From positions 213,686-277,685 of the forward strand of contig JAHBYU010000003.1 in assembly GCA_019635775.1 (NCBI GenBank): a DNA stretch of 64,000 nucleotides. The letters are read 5' to 3'. A program made the position numbers and the translations under genes. This stretch comes from Rhizobiaceae bacterium. GTDB lineage: Bacteria > Pseudomonadota > Alphaproteobacteria > Rhizobiales > Rhizobiaceae. A model generated the notes under the pieces. The model saw nothing but the letters and a program-made list of their open reading frames with translations. It did no database searches and was not told where the DNA came from. Below, in pieces: positions 8,104-17,362 of the stretch (positions are counted from its first letter, which is position 1; every line of letters begins with the position of its first letter).

Positions 8104-9909
8104 TCAGGAGTGCGGCGACGTAACCCTGTAGAGTACGATCGGGTGGCCGACGCTCTCGGGCACCATTTCCAGCCAGTCCGGAACGTTGCCTGAAACCAGA
8201 CCGGCAAGCAGGCCATCAGGTGCCTGCCTTGTCAGAAATGCGGTTTCGGGATTGCCCGGGCAGACGGCCAGCAGCGAAGCGCCCACTTCGCGCGTCTGTG
8301 TTTCTCCAGTCGATGCCGGGCCCATCAGGACGTCGAGCGTCGCAAGATTGCCGGCAATGTTGCGGTGGTAAGGTCCTGCCAGCGCGCGATGAGAGGTGTG
8401 CAGCAGGATGGGTGCGCCAAGGTTGGAAATGGTCAGTATCGTGCTGGCCGGCAGGGATGCCAGAAGGCCATAGTCGGTGCTGTTGGTGCAAGCTTGCTCA
8501 CCGATTTCGCTTTTGCTCCCAGGATCTTGCTCGGAAAACAGTCGCCACGCATCAGCAGTCAGCGCCCAGACCATGCTGAAGGAGAAAATCCACGCGCCGA
8601 CCATGCCGAGTGTTGAGACTGTTCCCGGCTCGGTCGCAGTGCGCTGGCGCCGTTGCGCCACCCACATCGCGAGCGGCAGGCAGGCGAGGGGTGCCGCAAA
8701 GCGTGCGCCTCTGATCTGCCAGAAGGCGACGAGCAGCGACACGACCAGCATAAGGGCGAGCAGTGCATATTCCCTGCGCATGCCTTCCCGGCGAATGCGT
8801 AGCGCAAGGACGAGTATGGCTATGAGCGTGGTTGCGTAATAGCCCGCCGCATCTTCCGGCGTGCTGGTCAGCACTTTCCAGACCGGTTGAGCTTCGCTGA
8901 CTGCGGACAGCCAGAAGGTTCGCAGCATGGGTGCGAGGTCAGAATACGGATCGCTCAGGCACTGCGGGAAATAGAAAAGCACAAGGCATCCCACCAAGGT
9001 GCCTAGTGAGGCCAGCGAAACGCCTCGACGCAAGGTGGTTCCGCTCAGCGCGCGTGACCATGCTATTGCTGCGAGGCCCGCCCCCCCTACAGCGCCGATT
9101 GAGAACTGCACGACAGAAAATGCGTCGCAATAGGCAGCGCCCCATTGGGAAGGGGAGACGGTCGAAGCGAACACCCCTGCCGATACTGTTGAAAAGGCAA
9201 TGCCGAAAGCGGCCGTTGTTCTACGCGCCTCGTCCCCCTTCAGCAGAAACCAACCGACGACAAATAATCCACCCGCCGCGACATAGGGCGCGGTCTCCAT
9301 GCCGATGGCCAGCATCAGGACGGCCGAAGTTCCCGCCAGCCAGCCCGCGTGATTGCGTGGAGCCGCGCGAAGCAGGAAAAAAACCATCGCCAGCATAAGA
9401 ACGAGTTGGATGTTGTGGTGATCGAGCGCGCCGGGAGCAAAAACGCCGGTCTGGTACAGCGTCACTGCGCCGATCACGGTCAACGGAAGAATGACGTCCT
9501 CACCCCAAACGAGGCGACCGATGCGCAAAAGCAGATAGAGCGCGAGGGCGTAGAGTCCGAGGGGCCACAGGTATTGCGCCAGCATCTCGCCGGTGGCCTG
9601 CGAGCCGGTCAGCGCGCCGCCCACCATCACGATTGCGGCGATTGGAGCGTCTACCAGGCGAGACCAGTGCATCGGCAAGGCGCCTTCGAGGCCAAGGCGG
9701 TACTGATGCAGATCGAACCAGCCTTGGCCCGCGATAAGATCGCGAACCTCGACCAGTCGCATCATGCTGTCATTGTCCGCACCCGCCGGTACGTGCCCGA
9801 GGCCGCCCAGAGCCGACACGGCGGCAACGACCAGCATGGCTGCGATAGCCTTCAAGGCATCGCCGCGCCAGAAGGACTCGCGGCCGATCCGGGGTTCGGC
9901 CATAGTCAT
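8104..9909 (-). CDS. Polytopic membrane protein, candidate GT-C-fold glycosyltransferase
   Basis: Protein of about 601 residues with roughly 11-13 hydrophobic helices and a soluble C-terminal part. The first periplasmic loop holds an acidic motif (GADNDSMMRLVEVRDLIAGQ) followed by LPMHWSRLVDAP, an arrangement like the DxD loop of STT3/PMT-type GT-C enzymes that take sugars from polyprenyl phosphate. It is divergent from a GT2 and a GtrA gene, which would make and flip such donors. Starts at 9921 or 9903 are also possible; ribosome sites are weak. The family assignment rests on topology, the acidic loop and context, so the enzymatic role is inferred. Confidence 0.6.
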   Translation of the reverse strand: MTMAEPRIGRESFWRGDALKAIAAMLVVAAVSALGGLGHVPAGADNDSMMRLVEVRDLIAGQGWFDLHQYRLGLEGALPMHWSRLVDAPIAAIVMVGGALTGSQATGEMLAQYLWPLGLYALALYLLLRIGRLVWGEDVILPLTVIGAVTLYQTGVFAPGALDHHNIQLVLMLAMVFFLLRAAPRNHAGWLAGTSAVLMLAIGMETAPYVAAGGLFVVGWFLLKGDEARRTTAAFGIAFSTVSAGVFASTVSPSQWGAAYCDAFSVVQFSIGAVGGAGLAAIAWSRALSGTTLRRGVSLASLGTLVGCLVLFYFPQCLSDPYSDLAPMLRTFWLSAVSEAQPVWKVLTSTPEDAAGYYATTLIAILVLALRIRREGMRREYALLALMLVVSLLVAFWQIRGARFAAPLACLPLAMWVAQRRQRTATEPGTVSTLGMVGAWIFSFSMVWALTADAWRLFSEQDPGSKSEIGEQACTNSTDYGLLASLPASTILTISNLGAPILLHTSHRALAGPYHRNIAGNLATLDVLMGPASTGETQTREVGASLLAVCPGNPETAFLTRQAPDGLLAGLVSGNVPDWLEMVPESVGHPIVLYRVTSPHS

Positions 9910-10048
9910 TTCGCCCGCCATACACCTGTCCGAGGAAATATCTGCCCGATGGGAAGTCCGTCTAAACCTAGCCTTAACGGCTTCAACAAATAGTAAAGCG
10001 CGGTTGGCAGGGCCCGCCGAACACGCCGGCGGACAGGAGCTTTGTGAG

Positions 10049-11050
10049 ATGCAGAAGAGCAGCCTGGAAGATCTTTCGATCGCGATCCTGATACCCTGCT
10101 TCAACGAGGAGCAGACGATCGGCGATGTCGTGTCGCGCTTTCGGGCGACGCTGCCGTCGGCAGCGGTCTATGTCTACGACAACAATTCAAGCGACCTGAC
10201 GGCGCTCAAGGCGCGCGCCAGCGGGGCGATCGTGGTGCGCGAACCGCGCCAGGGGAAGGGCAATGTGGTTCGCCGCATGTTTGCCGACATCGAGGCCGAC
10301 ATCTATGTCATGGTCGATGGTGATGGCACCTACGCTCCTGAGGATGCGCCCCAGCTCATAAATACGCTTCTGACGGCCCATTGCGACATGGCGGTGGGAA
10401 CTCGCCGTGGCGTCACCGACGATGCCGGCCGCGTCGGACACGCCTTTGGAAACCGCCTTTTCAACGGCCTCTACAAGCGCATGTTCGGCCGCGACTTCAC
10501 CGACATCTTCTCGGGATATCGCGCCTTCACGCGCCGCTTCGTCAAGAGCTTCCCGGCGGTATCCGGCGGTTTCGAGATTGAGACGGAGATGTCGGTGCAC
10601 GCGTCGCAGTTGAAGCTGCCGGTCAGTGAAATCGCACTCGACTACGGACGCCGGCCTGAAGGGTCGGCATCGAAGCTCTCCACCTACAAGGATGGCGCGA
10701 AGATATTGTGGATGTTCGCCATGCTCTCGAAGGAAACGCAGCCGATGCGCTTCTTCGGCGCGATCGCCTCCTTCTTTGCGATCGCCAGCGTGATGCTGAT
10801 GGCGCCGGTCCTCGTGGAGTATGCCGAAACCGGCCTCGTTCCCCGCATGCCGACATGGGTTCTTTCGCTTGGCCTGTTGATGATCTCGGCCATGATGGTC
10901 ATGACGGGTCTCATCCTCGATTCCGTTTCGCGCGGACGCGCCGAGCAGAAGCGCATATTCTATCTGAGCATTCCGGCACGCCGCCCGAAGCACGAGACCG
11001 CGGACATCGCAAGGCAGCCAACCCGGCGGGGATCGTCGCGCGCAGCATGA
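10049..11050 (+). CDS. Family 2 glycosyltransferase, polyprenyl-phosphate sugar synthase type (GtrB/DPM-like)
   Basis: Membrane-bound enzyme of 333 residues. The cytosolic GT2 domain (about 8-235) starts with IAILIPCFNEEQTIGDVV, has the metal-binding MVDGDGTY (DxD) and continues through FSGYRAFTRRFVKSFP. Two transmembrane helices close the protein (about 245-310). This layout fits DPM1/GtrB enzymes, which load a sugar onto polyprenyl phosphate. The start has CAGGAGC 8 bases upstream. Its stop overlaps the GtrA start (ATGA), a coupling typical of gtr modules. Sugar identity is unknown. Confidence 0.87.
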   Translation: MQKSSLEDLSIAILIPCFNEEQTIGDVVSRFRATLPSAAVYVYDNNSSDLTALKARASGAIVVREPRQGKGNVVRRMFADIEADIYVMVDGDGTYAPEDAPQLINTLLTAHCDMAVGTRRGVTDDAGRVGHAFGNRLFNGLYKRMFGRDFTDIFSGYRAFTRRFVKSFPAVSGGFEIETEMSVHASQLKLPVSEIALDYGRRPEGSASKLSTYKDGAKILWMFAMLSKETQPMRFFGAIASFFAIASVMLMAPVLVEYAETGLVPRMPTWVLSLGLLMISAMMVMTGLILDSVSRGRAEQKRIFYLSIPARRPKHETADIARQPTRRGSSRAA

Positions 11051-11421
11051 ACCGTATCCTTCGTTTCGCCTTCGTCGGTGGCCTGGGTTTCCTCACCGAT
11101 GCCGCGATACTGGCGCTGCTGCTTGCGTTCACGCCGCTCGGTCCGTTTGCGGCGCGTGTCCTTTCGATTGCATGCGCCATAACGGTGACATGGCTGTGCA
11201 ATCGGACCTTGACCTTCCAGTCCTCCGGTCGGGGCCTGCTGAAGGAGGGGACGCGCTATGGAAGCGTCTCGGTTGCGGTAGCCCTGTTCAACTATCTCGT
11301 CTACAGCGGCGTACTCCTCGTTTTGCCGGCAACGCCTCCGCTTGTCGCGCTCGTGATCGCCTCGCTGGCGGCCATGACGCTTTCCTATCTCGGTTATTCG
11401 CGGCTCGTGTTCGACCGCTGA
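11047..11421 (+). CDS. GtrA-family membrane protein (putative polyprenyl-phosphate-sugar flippase)
   Basis: Protein of 124 residues with four transmembrane helices, matching the GtrA family. The N-terminal FAFVGGLGFLTDAAILALLL and the central CNRTLTF segment, with the C-terminal LSYLGYSRLVF, are characteristic. GtrA proteins are thought to move polyprenyl-phosphate sugars to the periplasmic face. It is translationally coupled to the preceding GT2 gene through ATGA. With the divergent GT-C-like gene it completes a three-part glycosylation set. Confidence 0.87.
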   Translation: MNRILRFAFVGGLGFLTDAAILALLLAFTPLGPFAARVLSIACAITVTWLCNRTLTFQSSGRGLLKEGTRYGSVSVAVALFNYLVYSGVLLVLPATPPLVALVIASLAAMTLSYLGYSRLVFDR

Positions 11422-11457
11422 ACCAGCGCTGCCCCAATGGCTGTTCTGTCTGCCCGA

Positions 11458-11486
11458 TTGGCATAAGGTCTGCCCGCGCCTATATC
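11458..11486 (+). promoter_or_regulatory. Sigma-70-like promoter of gshB
   Basis: TTGGCA and TATATC are separated by exactly 17 bases. The -10 box ends 29 bases before the gshB start, leaving room for a short leader with a GGAGAAG ribosome site. It lies in the gap after the GtrA gene, so gshB has its own promoter. Confidence 0.6.
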
Positions 11487-11515
11487 GCTGACGAAATCGT
11501 CTTTCGGAGAAGCCC

Positions 11516-12466
11516 ATGCCGTTGAATGTCGCGGTCCAGATGGACCACATCTCAACCGTCACGATCACCGGCGACACGAGTTTCGCCTTGTCGCTTGAGG
11601 CGCAGCGGCGCGGCCACAGGCTCTTCCACTACACCCCGGACAGGCTCTCCATGCTTGGCGGAAAGATTTTCGCTCGCATTGAGGAGATGCAGCTTCGAGA
11701 TGTGAAGGGCGATCACTTCACGCTTGGTGAACCGGTGCGCACAGACATGTCGGAAATGGACGTGATCCTGCTTCGTCAGGACCCGCCCTTCGATATGAAC
11801 TACATAACCACCACCCACCTGCTTGAACGCATCCATCCGAAGACGCTCGTCGTCAATGACCCGGCATGGGTACGCAACAGTCCGGAGAAGATCTTCGTCA
11901 CCGAGTTTCCCGACCTGATGCCGGAGACGCTGATCACCAAGGATCCGGCTGAGGTTGCGGCCTTCCGCAGGGAATATGGCGACATCATCATCAAGCCCCT
12001 TTATGGCAATGGCGGCGCAGGGGTATTCCACCTGCACGATGCCGACCGCAACCTGGCTTCGCTGCTTGAGATGTTCGGGCAGATGTTCCGCGAACCTTTC
12101 ATCGTCCAGCGCTATCTGAAGGACGTCCGCAAGGGCGACAAACGCATCATCCTGATTGAGGGTGAGGCGGTTGGCGCGATAAACCGGGTTCCCGCCGAGA
12201 CGGAATCCCGGTCGAACATGCATGTCGGGGGGCGCGCGGAGCACTCGGAACTCACCGAGCGCGAACGTGAGATCTGCGCACGCATAGGCCCTTCGCTTCG
12301 AGAACGTGGCTTCGTGCTTGTCGGCATCGACGTGATCGGTGACTGGATGACGGAAATAAACGTGACCTCCCCGACCGGCCTTCGCGAGGTCAAGCGGTTC
12401 GGCGGCGCCGACATAGCCGCACTCTTCTGGGATGCGGTTGAAGCCAGAATCGGGAAGCAGGCCTGA
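11516..12466 (+). CDS. gshB: Glutathione synthetase
   Basis: ATP-dependent ligase that joins gamma-glutamylcysteine and glycine to make glutathione; cytosolic. The 316-residue length is normal for GshB. N-terminal [17 protein letters not shown] and the [18 protein letters not shown] segment are family hallmarks. The ATP-grasp core includes [34 protein letters not shown] and the metal-binding [11 protein letters not shown] near the C-terminus. It has its own promoter. In relatives gshB commonly precedes comM; here about 2.6 kb with two glycosyltransferase genes lies between them. Confidence 0.96.
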   Translation: MPLNVAVQMDHISTVTITGDTSFALSLEAQRRGHRLFHYTPDRLSMLGGKIFARIEEMQLRDVKGDHFTLGEPVRTDMSEMDVILLRQDPPFDMNYITTTHLLERIHPKTLVVNDPAWVRNSPEKIFVTEFPDLMPETLITKDPAEVAAFRREYGDIIIKPLYGNGGAGVFHLHDADRNLASLLEMFGQMFREPFIVQRYLKDVRKGDKRIILIEGEAVGAINRVPAETESRSNMHVGGRAEHSELTEREREICARIGPSLRERGFVLVGIDVIGDWMTEINVTSPTGLREVKRFGGADIAALFWDAVEARIGKQA

Positions 12467-12652
12467 TCGCCCAGATGGGATGTCCCGATGCCTGTTTGTT
12501 CCGTCTCTGCAATTGGATACAACCGACGGTATTCGTATTTCGCGCGGTGTTCTCTTTAGGTTCGGCCTTTATTCGGGAAAATCTGAGACGCTGACCTATA
12601 GGTAAGCTATTTTTCCAGGATAAAATCGAGAATCGAGGCGTGCTCGTGAACG

Positions 12653-13786
12653 TCATTCCCGGAACGCGTGCCGCATTCGGCGCGGCCTAATATTCTGCGG
12701 AAACACGGCGCCAACCTTTATGAGAAGTGTGCGTTGGGGACTGGCCCAATCGTGAAGAAGAAAAGCAGCATTCGGGTTTTTCTCTAACAGTTCCATCGCT
12801 GACCGCCACCCAAGCATGTCGACGAGTGTCCGCCTCATTGACGATTTTGACATGACCTCGGAAAGCTCTGGCGCAACTTCACACCAGCGATCCGCAAGCA
12901 TGCCGCGTATTGTTCGCTCGATCTGCGGGACCCGCTTTCCGATTTCAACGTTAGAGCCGAGCACCCGGCCGGTAGCCCACCCGTTATCGCCGTGAATGCG
13001 ATAGCTTCCGAGAACCTTGTCGATCCTGACGGTACCGCCGAGCATGTGGGCGGCACGAGCGAGATAGATGTCAGCACAAATCCGGATAGCTTCGGGCGAG
13101 CTGGGGCGCATGACCTCCAGCGCGTCGCGACGGAACATCATGCCTGACGTGGAAGACCACAGCCAGTCTGCGACGCCTCGTTCAACAAATACAAGGTTAG
13201 GACCGGTCGCATTGGCCTCGCGCTGCCTGCTTAAATTAGTCCCGCCGCGCCGAAAGCTTGGGTGACCGCCGGCAATCACGCTGCCTGTCTTGTCGATCAG
13301 TTCCTCGTCCGAACTCGACACGCCAGCAATTCCCGAACGATCGAGATGCGCCTGGACATGGCATTCCAGAAACTCCGGACGCCACACGTCATCTCCATCC
13401 AGAAATGCAACAAACGGCCCGGAGGTCGCATCCAGACCCGCGAGCATGGTGGCCATCTGCCCGCCATTCTGTGAAGCAGGCAGGAAACTAAAACGGTTGT
13501 CGCCGAGTTGAGACAGACAGTCTTCTATTCGCCGCCGCGAATCGTCAGTTGAGAAGTCGTCGATGATGACGCACTCCAGGGAAGAATAGGTTTGCGCCGC
13601 AACCGACCGAATTGCCGCTTCAATGAAGGTCTCCTGATTGAAACAACCGATGCAGACGGACACCACTGGGCGCTTTATATACCCGCCAGTGTCCTGCAGA
13701 CGGGCATAGCCTCTATGATTGTGATCTTGCTCAAGCTCAGGGTTTCGATAAGCGGAGTTGCGGGTGTCCATTGATCTGCTGGCCAT
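12653..13786 (-). CDS. Family 2 glycosyltransferase
   Basis: Soluble GT2 enzyme of 377 residues. The Rossmann-like GT-A domain begins at VVSVCIGCFNQETFIEAAIR, with IIDDFSTDDS and the metal-binding LDGDDVWRPEF (DxD) following. The C-terminal 150 residues are helical and unassigned. GGCGGAA precedes the ATG by 5 bases, and a second in-frame ATG lies five codons in. It is convergent with gshB and almost abuts a divergent frameshifted glycosyltransferase. The two form a surface-polysaccharide-type insert between gshB and comM. Donor and acceptor are unknown. Confidence 0.85.
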   Translation of the reverse strand: MASRSMDTRNSAYRNPELEQDHNHRGYARLQDTGGYIKRPVVSVCIGCFNQETFIEAAIRSVAAQTYSSLECVIIDDFSTDDSRRRIEDCLSQLGDNRFSFLPASQNGGQMATMLAGLDATSGPFVAFLDGDDVWRPEFLECHVQAHLDRSGIAGVSSSDEELIDKTGSVIAGGHPSFRRGGTNLSRQREANATGPNLVFVERGVADWLWSSTSGMMFRRDALEVMRPSSPEAIRICADIYLARAAHMLGGTVRIDKVLGSYRIHGDNGWATGRVLGSNVEIGKRVPQIERTIRGMLADRWCEVAPELSEVMSKSSMRRTLVDMLGWRSAMELLEKNPNAAFLLHDWASPQRTLLIKVGAVFPQNIRPRRMRHAFRE

Positions 13787-13810
13787 TTGTTCCGCCCACC
13801 ATCGCAGAGC

Positions 13811-14970
13811 ATGATGGACAGTTCTACTAGGAAATCGAAATCAACATTGACCATGCTGGCAACTGAATACGGATATCGCCCGCGATCAGCCTTGGAACTT
13901 CTTCGTGCCGTGAACCGTCACGTGAAAGACAAGTTCGCCGGTAGATCACGCCGCTCGGAACCCATTGTGCAGGCGGCGGTGCTCTCGGGCGATCCCCTGA
14001 TTTCCTACTCCGGCACTTCAGGCACGCCGCTTGGCCTTGCCAGCCACATGCCTTCGATACTCCGAGACCGGAAAGCCTGGTTCCTTGTCTCGCCCACATG
14101 GTCTATAGAGACGGAAGAAAGCGCCAGAGCGATCAGAAAGAATGCAGTCCTGCACAGGATGCGGAACCGTCACCATTGCCTCATCTTCCTCTGCAACACG
14201 CAGGCCGAACTGGACCTCCTGCACCGCTATGGCGAAGCGGCCTTTCTGCACAACAAGACGTCTGTTGCTTCGGAACGGCTGTTCAAGCCGCTTGGCGCTG
14301 AGCAGGCAGGTTTGACGCCGTTTACAACGCGCAACTCGCTGCATGGAAAAGGCATGAGCTGACATTGGACGTCGAGCGATGTGCATTCATCTTCTACAGG
14401 GATCACACCGGTGCGACAGCGAGACAAAGCGAGGAGGCTCTGATGGAGCGACACCGCAGACTCGCGCCGGGCCATGTCTTTCTAAACGGTGTCGATGGGT
14501 CCGGTCGGCCTGTCCGTATGCCTCCGGAAGATGTCAATCGGCATCTGAACGATGCCGCGGTCGGCCTTTGCCTCTCGGCTGTTGAAGGCCCCATGTTCGC
14601 GAGCACGGAATATATGCTCGCCGGCCTGCCTGTCGTGACTACGCCCAATCGAGGAGGACGGGATGTTTACATGGATGATGAATATTGCCTGACCGTCCCG
14701 CCGGATCCGCGTTCGGTCGGTGAGGCGGTTGAGGCACTCAAGGCGCGGAGGATTCCGAGAAACTACATCCACGAGCGCACTTTGACCAAACTGGAGAGAG
14801 ATCGCAGGCGGTTCGTTGACCTCCTGAACGAGCTGCTGGATGAAAGCGGGTCAAGAAAGAGAATCGGGATGCCCTGGCCGTTCCGGCATCCGGTCATGGC
14901 GTGGCTCAAGCCGGAAGTGGCAATCAGGCGGGCACTAGCAGGCGAGGTAGATGCCTTCTCTGAGGAGTAA
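13811..14970 (+). pseudogene. GT4-like glycosyltransferase interrupted by a frameshift
   Basis: Two adjacent open frames look like halves of one protein of about 385 residues. The first reads to a TGA at 14360-14362. The second is one frame back (-1) and contains the better continuation RFDAVYNAQLAAWKRHEL just upstream of 14365, then the GT4-type donor site around LSAVEGPMFASTEYMLAGLP. The change of frame falls at about 14302-14312 (GCAGGCAGG) and is what a single lost base would produce. A genuine pseudogene, a sequencing error, or less likely a recoding site are all possible. The start is uncertain; ATGs at 13811, 13814 and 13853 are available. Confidence 0.7.
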
Positions 14971-15100
14971 AACGGTCGCCTCTGCTAAATTTGTTCCTGT
15001 ATTGTTCTTGAATTCTGCCGCCAAGCGTGATTTGTTGACCTCCGGCGAGGATTTGACCGGATCGCGCTAGGCGGCGGCAGTCATCCTTCCGGAGGGGCGC

Positions 15101-16630
15101 ATGGTATCACGTATACGTACGGTGGCTTTTCAGGGCATAGAAGCCGTTCCGGTGGACGTCCAGGTGATGATTGCGCCCGGAAAGACGGGAATGCAGATCG
15201 TCGGGCTTCCCGACAAGGCCGTTGCGGAAAGCCGCGAGCGGGTTCAGGCGGCGCTGCATGCTTCGGGCCTTTCAATGCCTGCCAAGAAGGTCACGGTCAA
15301 TCTGGCGCCCGCTGATCTTCCAAAGGAGGGTAGCCACTATGACCTTCCGATCGCGCTCGGCCTCATGGCTGCGCTCGGTGCGGTGCCCGGAGATGCGTTG
15401 GACGGTTTTGTAGTGCTGGGAGAATTGTCGCTCGACGGCACCATCGCTGCTGTTGCCGGCGCATTGCCGGCAGCAATGGGCGCGAATGCCGTGGGCAGAG
15501 GATTGATTTGCCCGCATGCTTGCGGCTCCGAAGCTGCCTGGGCGGGTGCCGACATCGACATCCTGGCCCCGCGCAGCCTGATCGCTCTTGCCAATCATTT
15601 CCGGGGCACGCAGGTTCTGTCACGACCGGAAGCGAGCATCCATGCCCCCGCTGGCGATCTACCCGATCTTGCCGACATCAAGGGACAGGAAAGCGCGCGC
15701 CGTGCGCTGGAGGTGGCGGCCGCAGGCGCTCACAATCTTCTGATGGTCGGCCCCCCGGGTTCCGGAAAGTCCATGCTTGCGCAACGATTGCCTTCGATCC
15801 TGCCGGGATTGCAGCCGCGCGAATTGCTCGAGGTTTCCATGATCGCGTCCATGGCGGGCGAACTTGCGGGTGGCAAGCTGACTGATCGTCGGCCGTTCCG
15901 CGCGCCGCATCACTCCGCCTCCATGGCTGCCATGGTGGGAGGTGGCCTGCGCGCGCGGCCTGGCGAGGTATCGCTTGCGCATAACGGGGTTCTTTTCCTC
16001 GATGAATTTCCAGAATTTTCGCCCCAGGCGCTCGATGCGCTGCGCCAGCCGCTTGAAACGGGTGAATGCGTCATCGCCCGAGCCAACCACAGGGTAGCCT
16101 ATCCTGCTCGGATACAGCTCGTCGCGGCAATGAACCCCTGCAGGTGCGGAATGGCCGGCGAACCGGGCTATCGATGTGCACGCGGACCGCGCTGCCTGGC
16201 CGACTATCAGGCGCGCATCTCCGGGCCCTTGCTTGATCGTATCGACCTGCGCATCGAGGTGCCAGCCGTGTCGGCGAACGACCTGATCCGTCCTGGTCGG
16301 TCTGAATCGAGCGCCGCGGTGGCAGCCCGTGTGCTCTCGGCCCGTCGAATCCAGCATGAGCGTTTTGCGGCGCTGGGCGTACCAGCATCGACGAACGCAC
16401 ATTGTCCGACGACGCTGATAGAGGATGTTGCATTGCCCGATGCTGCCGGATTGGCCCTGCTGAGGGAAGCCAGCGAAAAACTGGGGTTCTCGGCTCGTGC
16501 CTATCATCGTGTGCTGCGGGTTGCGCGGACGCTTGCTGACCTCGACGGCAGTGACGGCGTTGGCCGCATACATCTTGCCGAGGCGATATCCTATCGGATG
16601 AGTTCGGAGCGCATGGCACAAGCTGCCTAG
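15101..16630 (+). CDS. comM: YifB/ComM-family Mg-chelatase-like AAA+ ATPase
   Basis: Protein of 509 residues: an N-terminal Lon-S5-like domain (IQIVGL-type region, residues 1-165), then a AAA+ MCM-like motor with Walker A GPPGSGKSML and Walker B VLFLDEFPEF, and a C-terminal Mg-chelatase domain (RAYHRVLRVARTLADLDG). ComM is a hexameric helicase that promotes branch migration during integration of transforming DNA. A zinc-binding-like cluster CRCGMAGEPGYRCARGPRC is also present. A strong GGAGGGG ribosome site precedes ATG. Its stop codon lies in one arm of a nested palindrome shared with the convergent BTLCP gene. Confidence 0.95.
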   Translation: MVSRIRTVAFQGIEAVPVDVQVMIAPGKTGMQIVGLPDKAVAESRERVQAALHASGLSMPAKKVTVNLAPADLPKEGSHYDLPIALGLMAALGAVPGDALDGFVVLGELSLDGTIAAVAGALPAAMGANAVGRGLICPHACGSEAAWAGADIDILAPRSLIALANHFRGTQVLSRPEASIHAPAGDLPDLADIKGQESARRALEVAAAGAHNLLMVGPPGSGKSMLAQRLPSILPGLQPRELLEVSMIASMAGELAGGKLTDRRPFRAPHHSASMAAMVGGGLRARPGEVSLAHNGVLFLDEFPEFSPQALDALRQPLETGECVIARANHRVAYPARIQLVAAMNPCRCGMAGEPGYRCARGPRCLADYQARISGPLLDRIDLRIEVPAVSANDLIRPGRSESSAAVAARVLSARRIQHERFAALGVPASTNAHCPTTLIEDVALPDAAGLALLREASEKLGFSARAYHRVLRVARTLADLDGSDGVGRIHLAEAISYRMSSERMAQAA

Positions 16631-16712
16631 ACGATCGCCCCACAGAACATTGACCGTCCACACGGTCAATGAATGTCGCGCGTAGCGAAAGCTCTTCGCT
16701 GAGATCGTCTAG
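16627..16712. repeat. Nested palindrome spanning two convergent stop codons (three-way-junction-like)
   Basis: A perfect 10-base outer repeat CTAGACGATC (16627-16636) pairs with GATCGTCTAG (16703-16712). Inside are two further hairpins: CATTGACCGT-CCAC-ACGGTCAATG (16648-16671) and AGCGAA-N5-TTCGCT (16684-16700). The outer arms hold the TAG stops of both flanking genes. Folded, either strand gives a stem with two branches. It has no U-run, so a bidirectional terminator or a 3'-end stabiliser is plausible, as is a small repeat element. Confidence 0.7.
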
Positions 16713-17341
16713 TTGACAGATCCGACCAGCGGCGCTGCCGGCTGGGCCTCTCGGATAGTTACCCACCGACCTGTGTGATTGCTCGCCTGACGCTTCAGGA
16801 AACGGTATTCTGTTTGGCTCCACTCGAAAACGGAATCGCTCAGGTTATCCAGGACGAAGTCGCCGCCGCTCGTTCGCAGCGTCAGCACGGCATGGCCTTC
16901 ACCATCCGGTTTACGGACGACTGTGATCAGAAGGTTAGACAGGGAAAGACCCATCGAAGCAAGTTCGCGGCGCTTCTCAAGTACATAGTCCTCACAGTCG
17001 CCGACGCCCATGTCCGGATAGGCCCACACCTCGTCCTTGCCGTAGATGTCGATGTCGTTCATGGGCTTGATGGCGGCGTTGACGCTGACATTAACTGCAA
17101 CGACCTGCCGCCAGAGCGTGTCGCCCATCTGCTCCGGTCCCGGATCACGCTGCCTTATCGCGCACTCAGCAGGGTTTGCCTTGCAGAATTCGTAGTGACC
17201 GATCGGCTGAGACGTCAGACCCCCGACCATCATTGGCTGCGCGGCGAAGGCTGAGGGCACAGAGAAACTCAAGAGAACCGCGCAAACTGCTGCCGCGCAG
17301 CGCAACGCCGTTTTGTGCCTCGTTCCCCTTGAGGATACCAT
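16709..17341 (-). CDS. BTLCP-family transglutaminase-like cysteine peptidase, secreted
   Basis: Protein of 210 residues with a signal peptide (hydrophobic core about residues 13-30, cleavage after FAA or nearby) directing it to the periplasm. The bacterial transglutaminase-like triad is visible: Cys in GVGDCEDYVLEKRREL, His in GEGHAVLTLRT and Asp in FVLDNLSD. BTLCP proteins are common in Hyphomicrobiales and are predicted peptidases or amidases; substrates are unknown. The gene is monocistronic and converges with comM. A TTAA-N7-TTAA element lies just upstream and might place it under CtrA (inference). Confidence 0.88.
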   Translation of the reverse strand: MVSSRGTRHKTALRCAAAVCAVLLSFSVPSAFAAQPMMVGGLTSQPIGHYEFCKANPAECAIRQRDPGPEQMGDTLWRQVVAVNVSVNAAIKPMNDIDIYGKDEVWAYPDMGVGDCEDYVLEKRRELASMGLSLSNLLITVVRKPDGEGHAVLTLRTSGGDFVLDNLSDSVFEWSQTEYRFLKRQASNHTGRWVTIREAQPAAPLVGSVN

Positions 17342-17362
17342 TACCCCGGCCCCATCTTCTTC

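Noticed and set aside
14365-14970. Second half of the GT4-like gene as an independent gene
   Set aside because: Begins with TTG inside a coding stretch that continues upstream in frame; it lacks the N-terminal domain of the family. Better explained by a frameshift.
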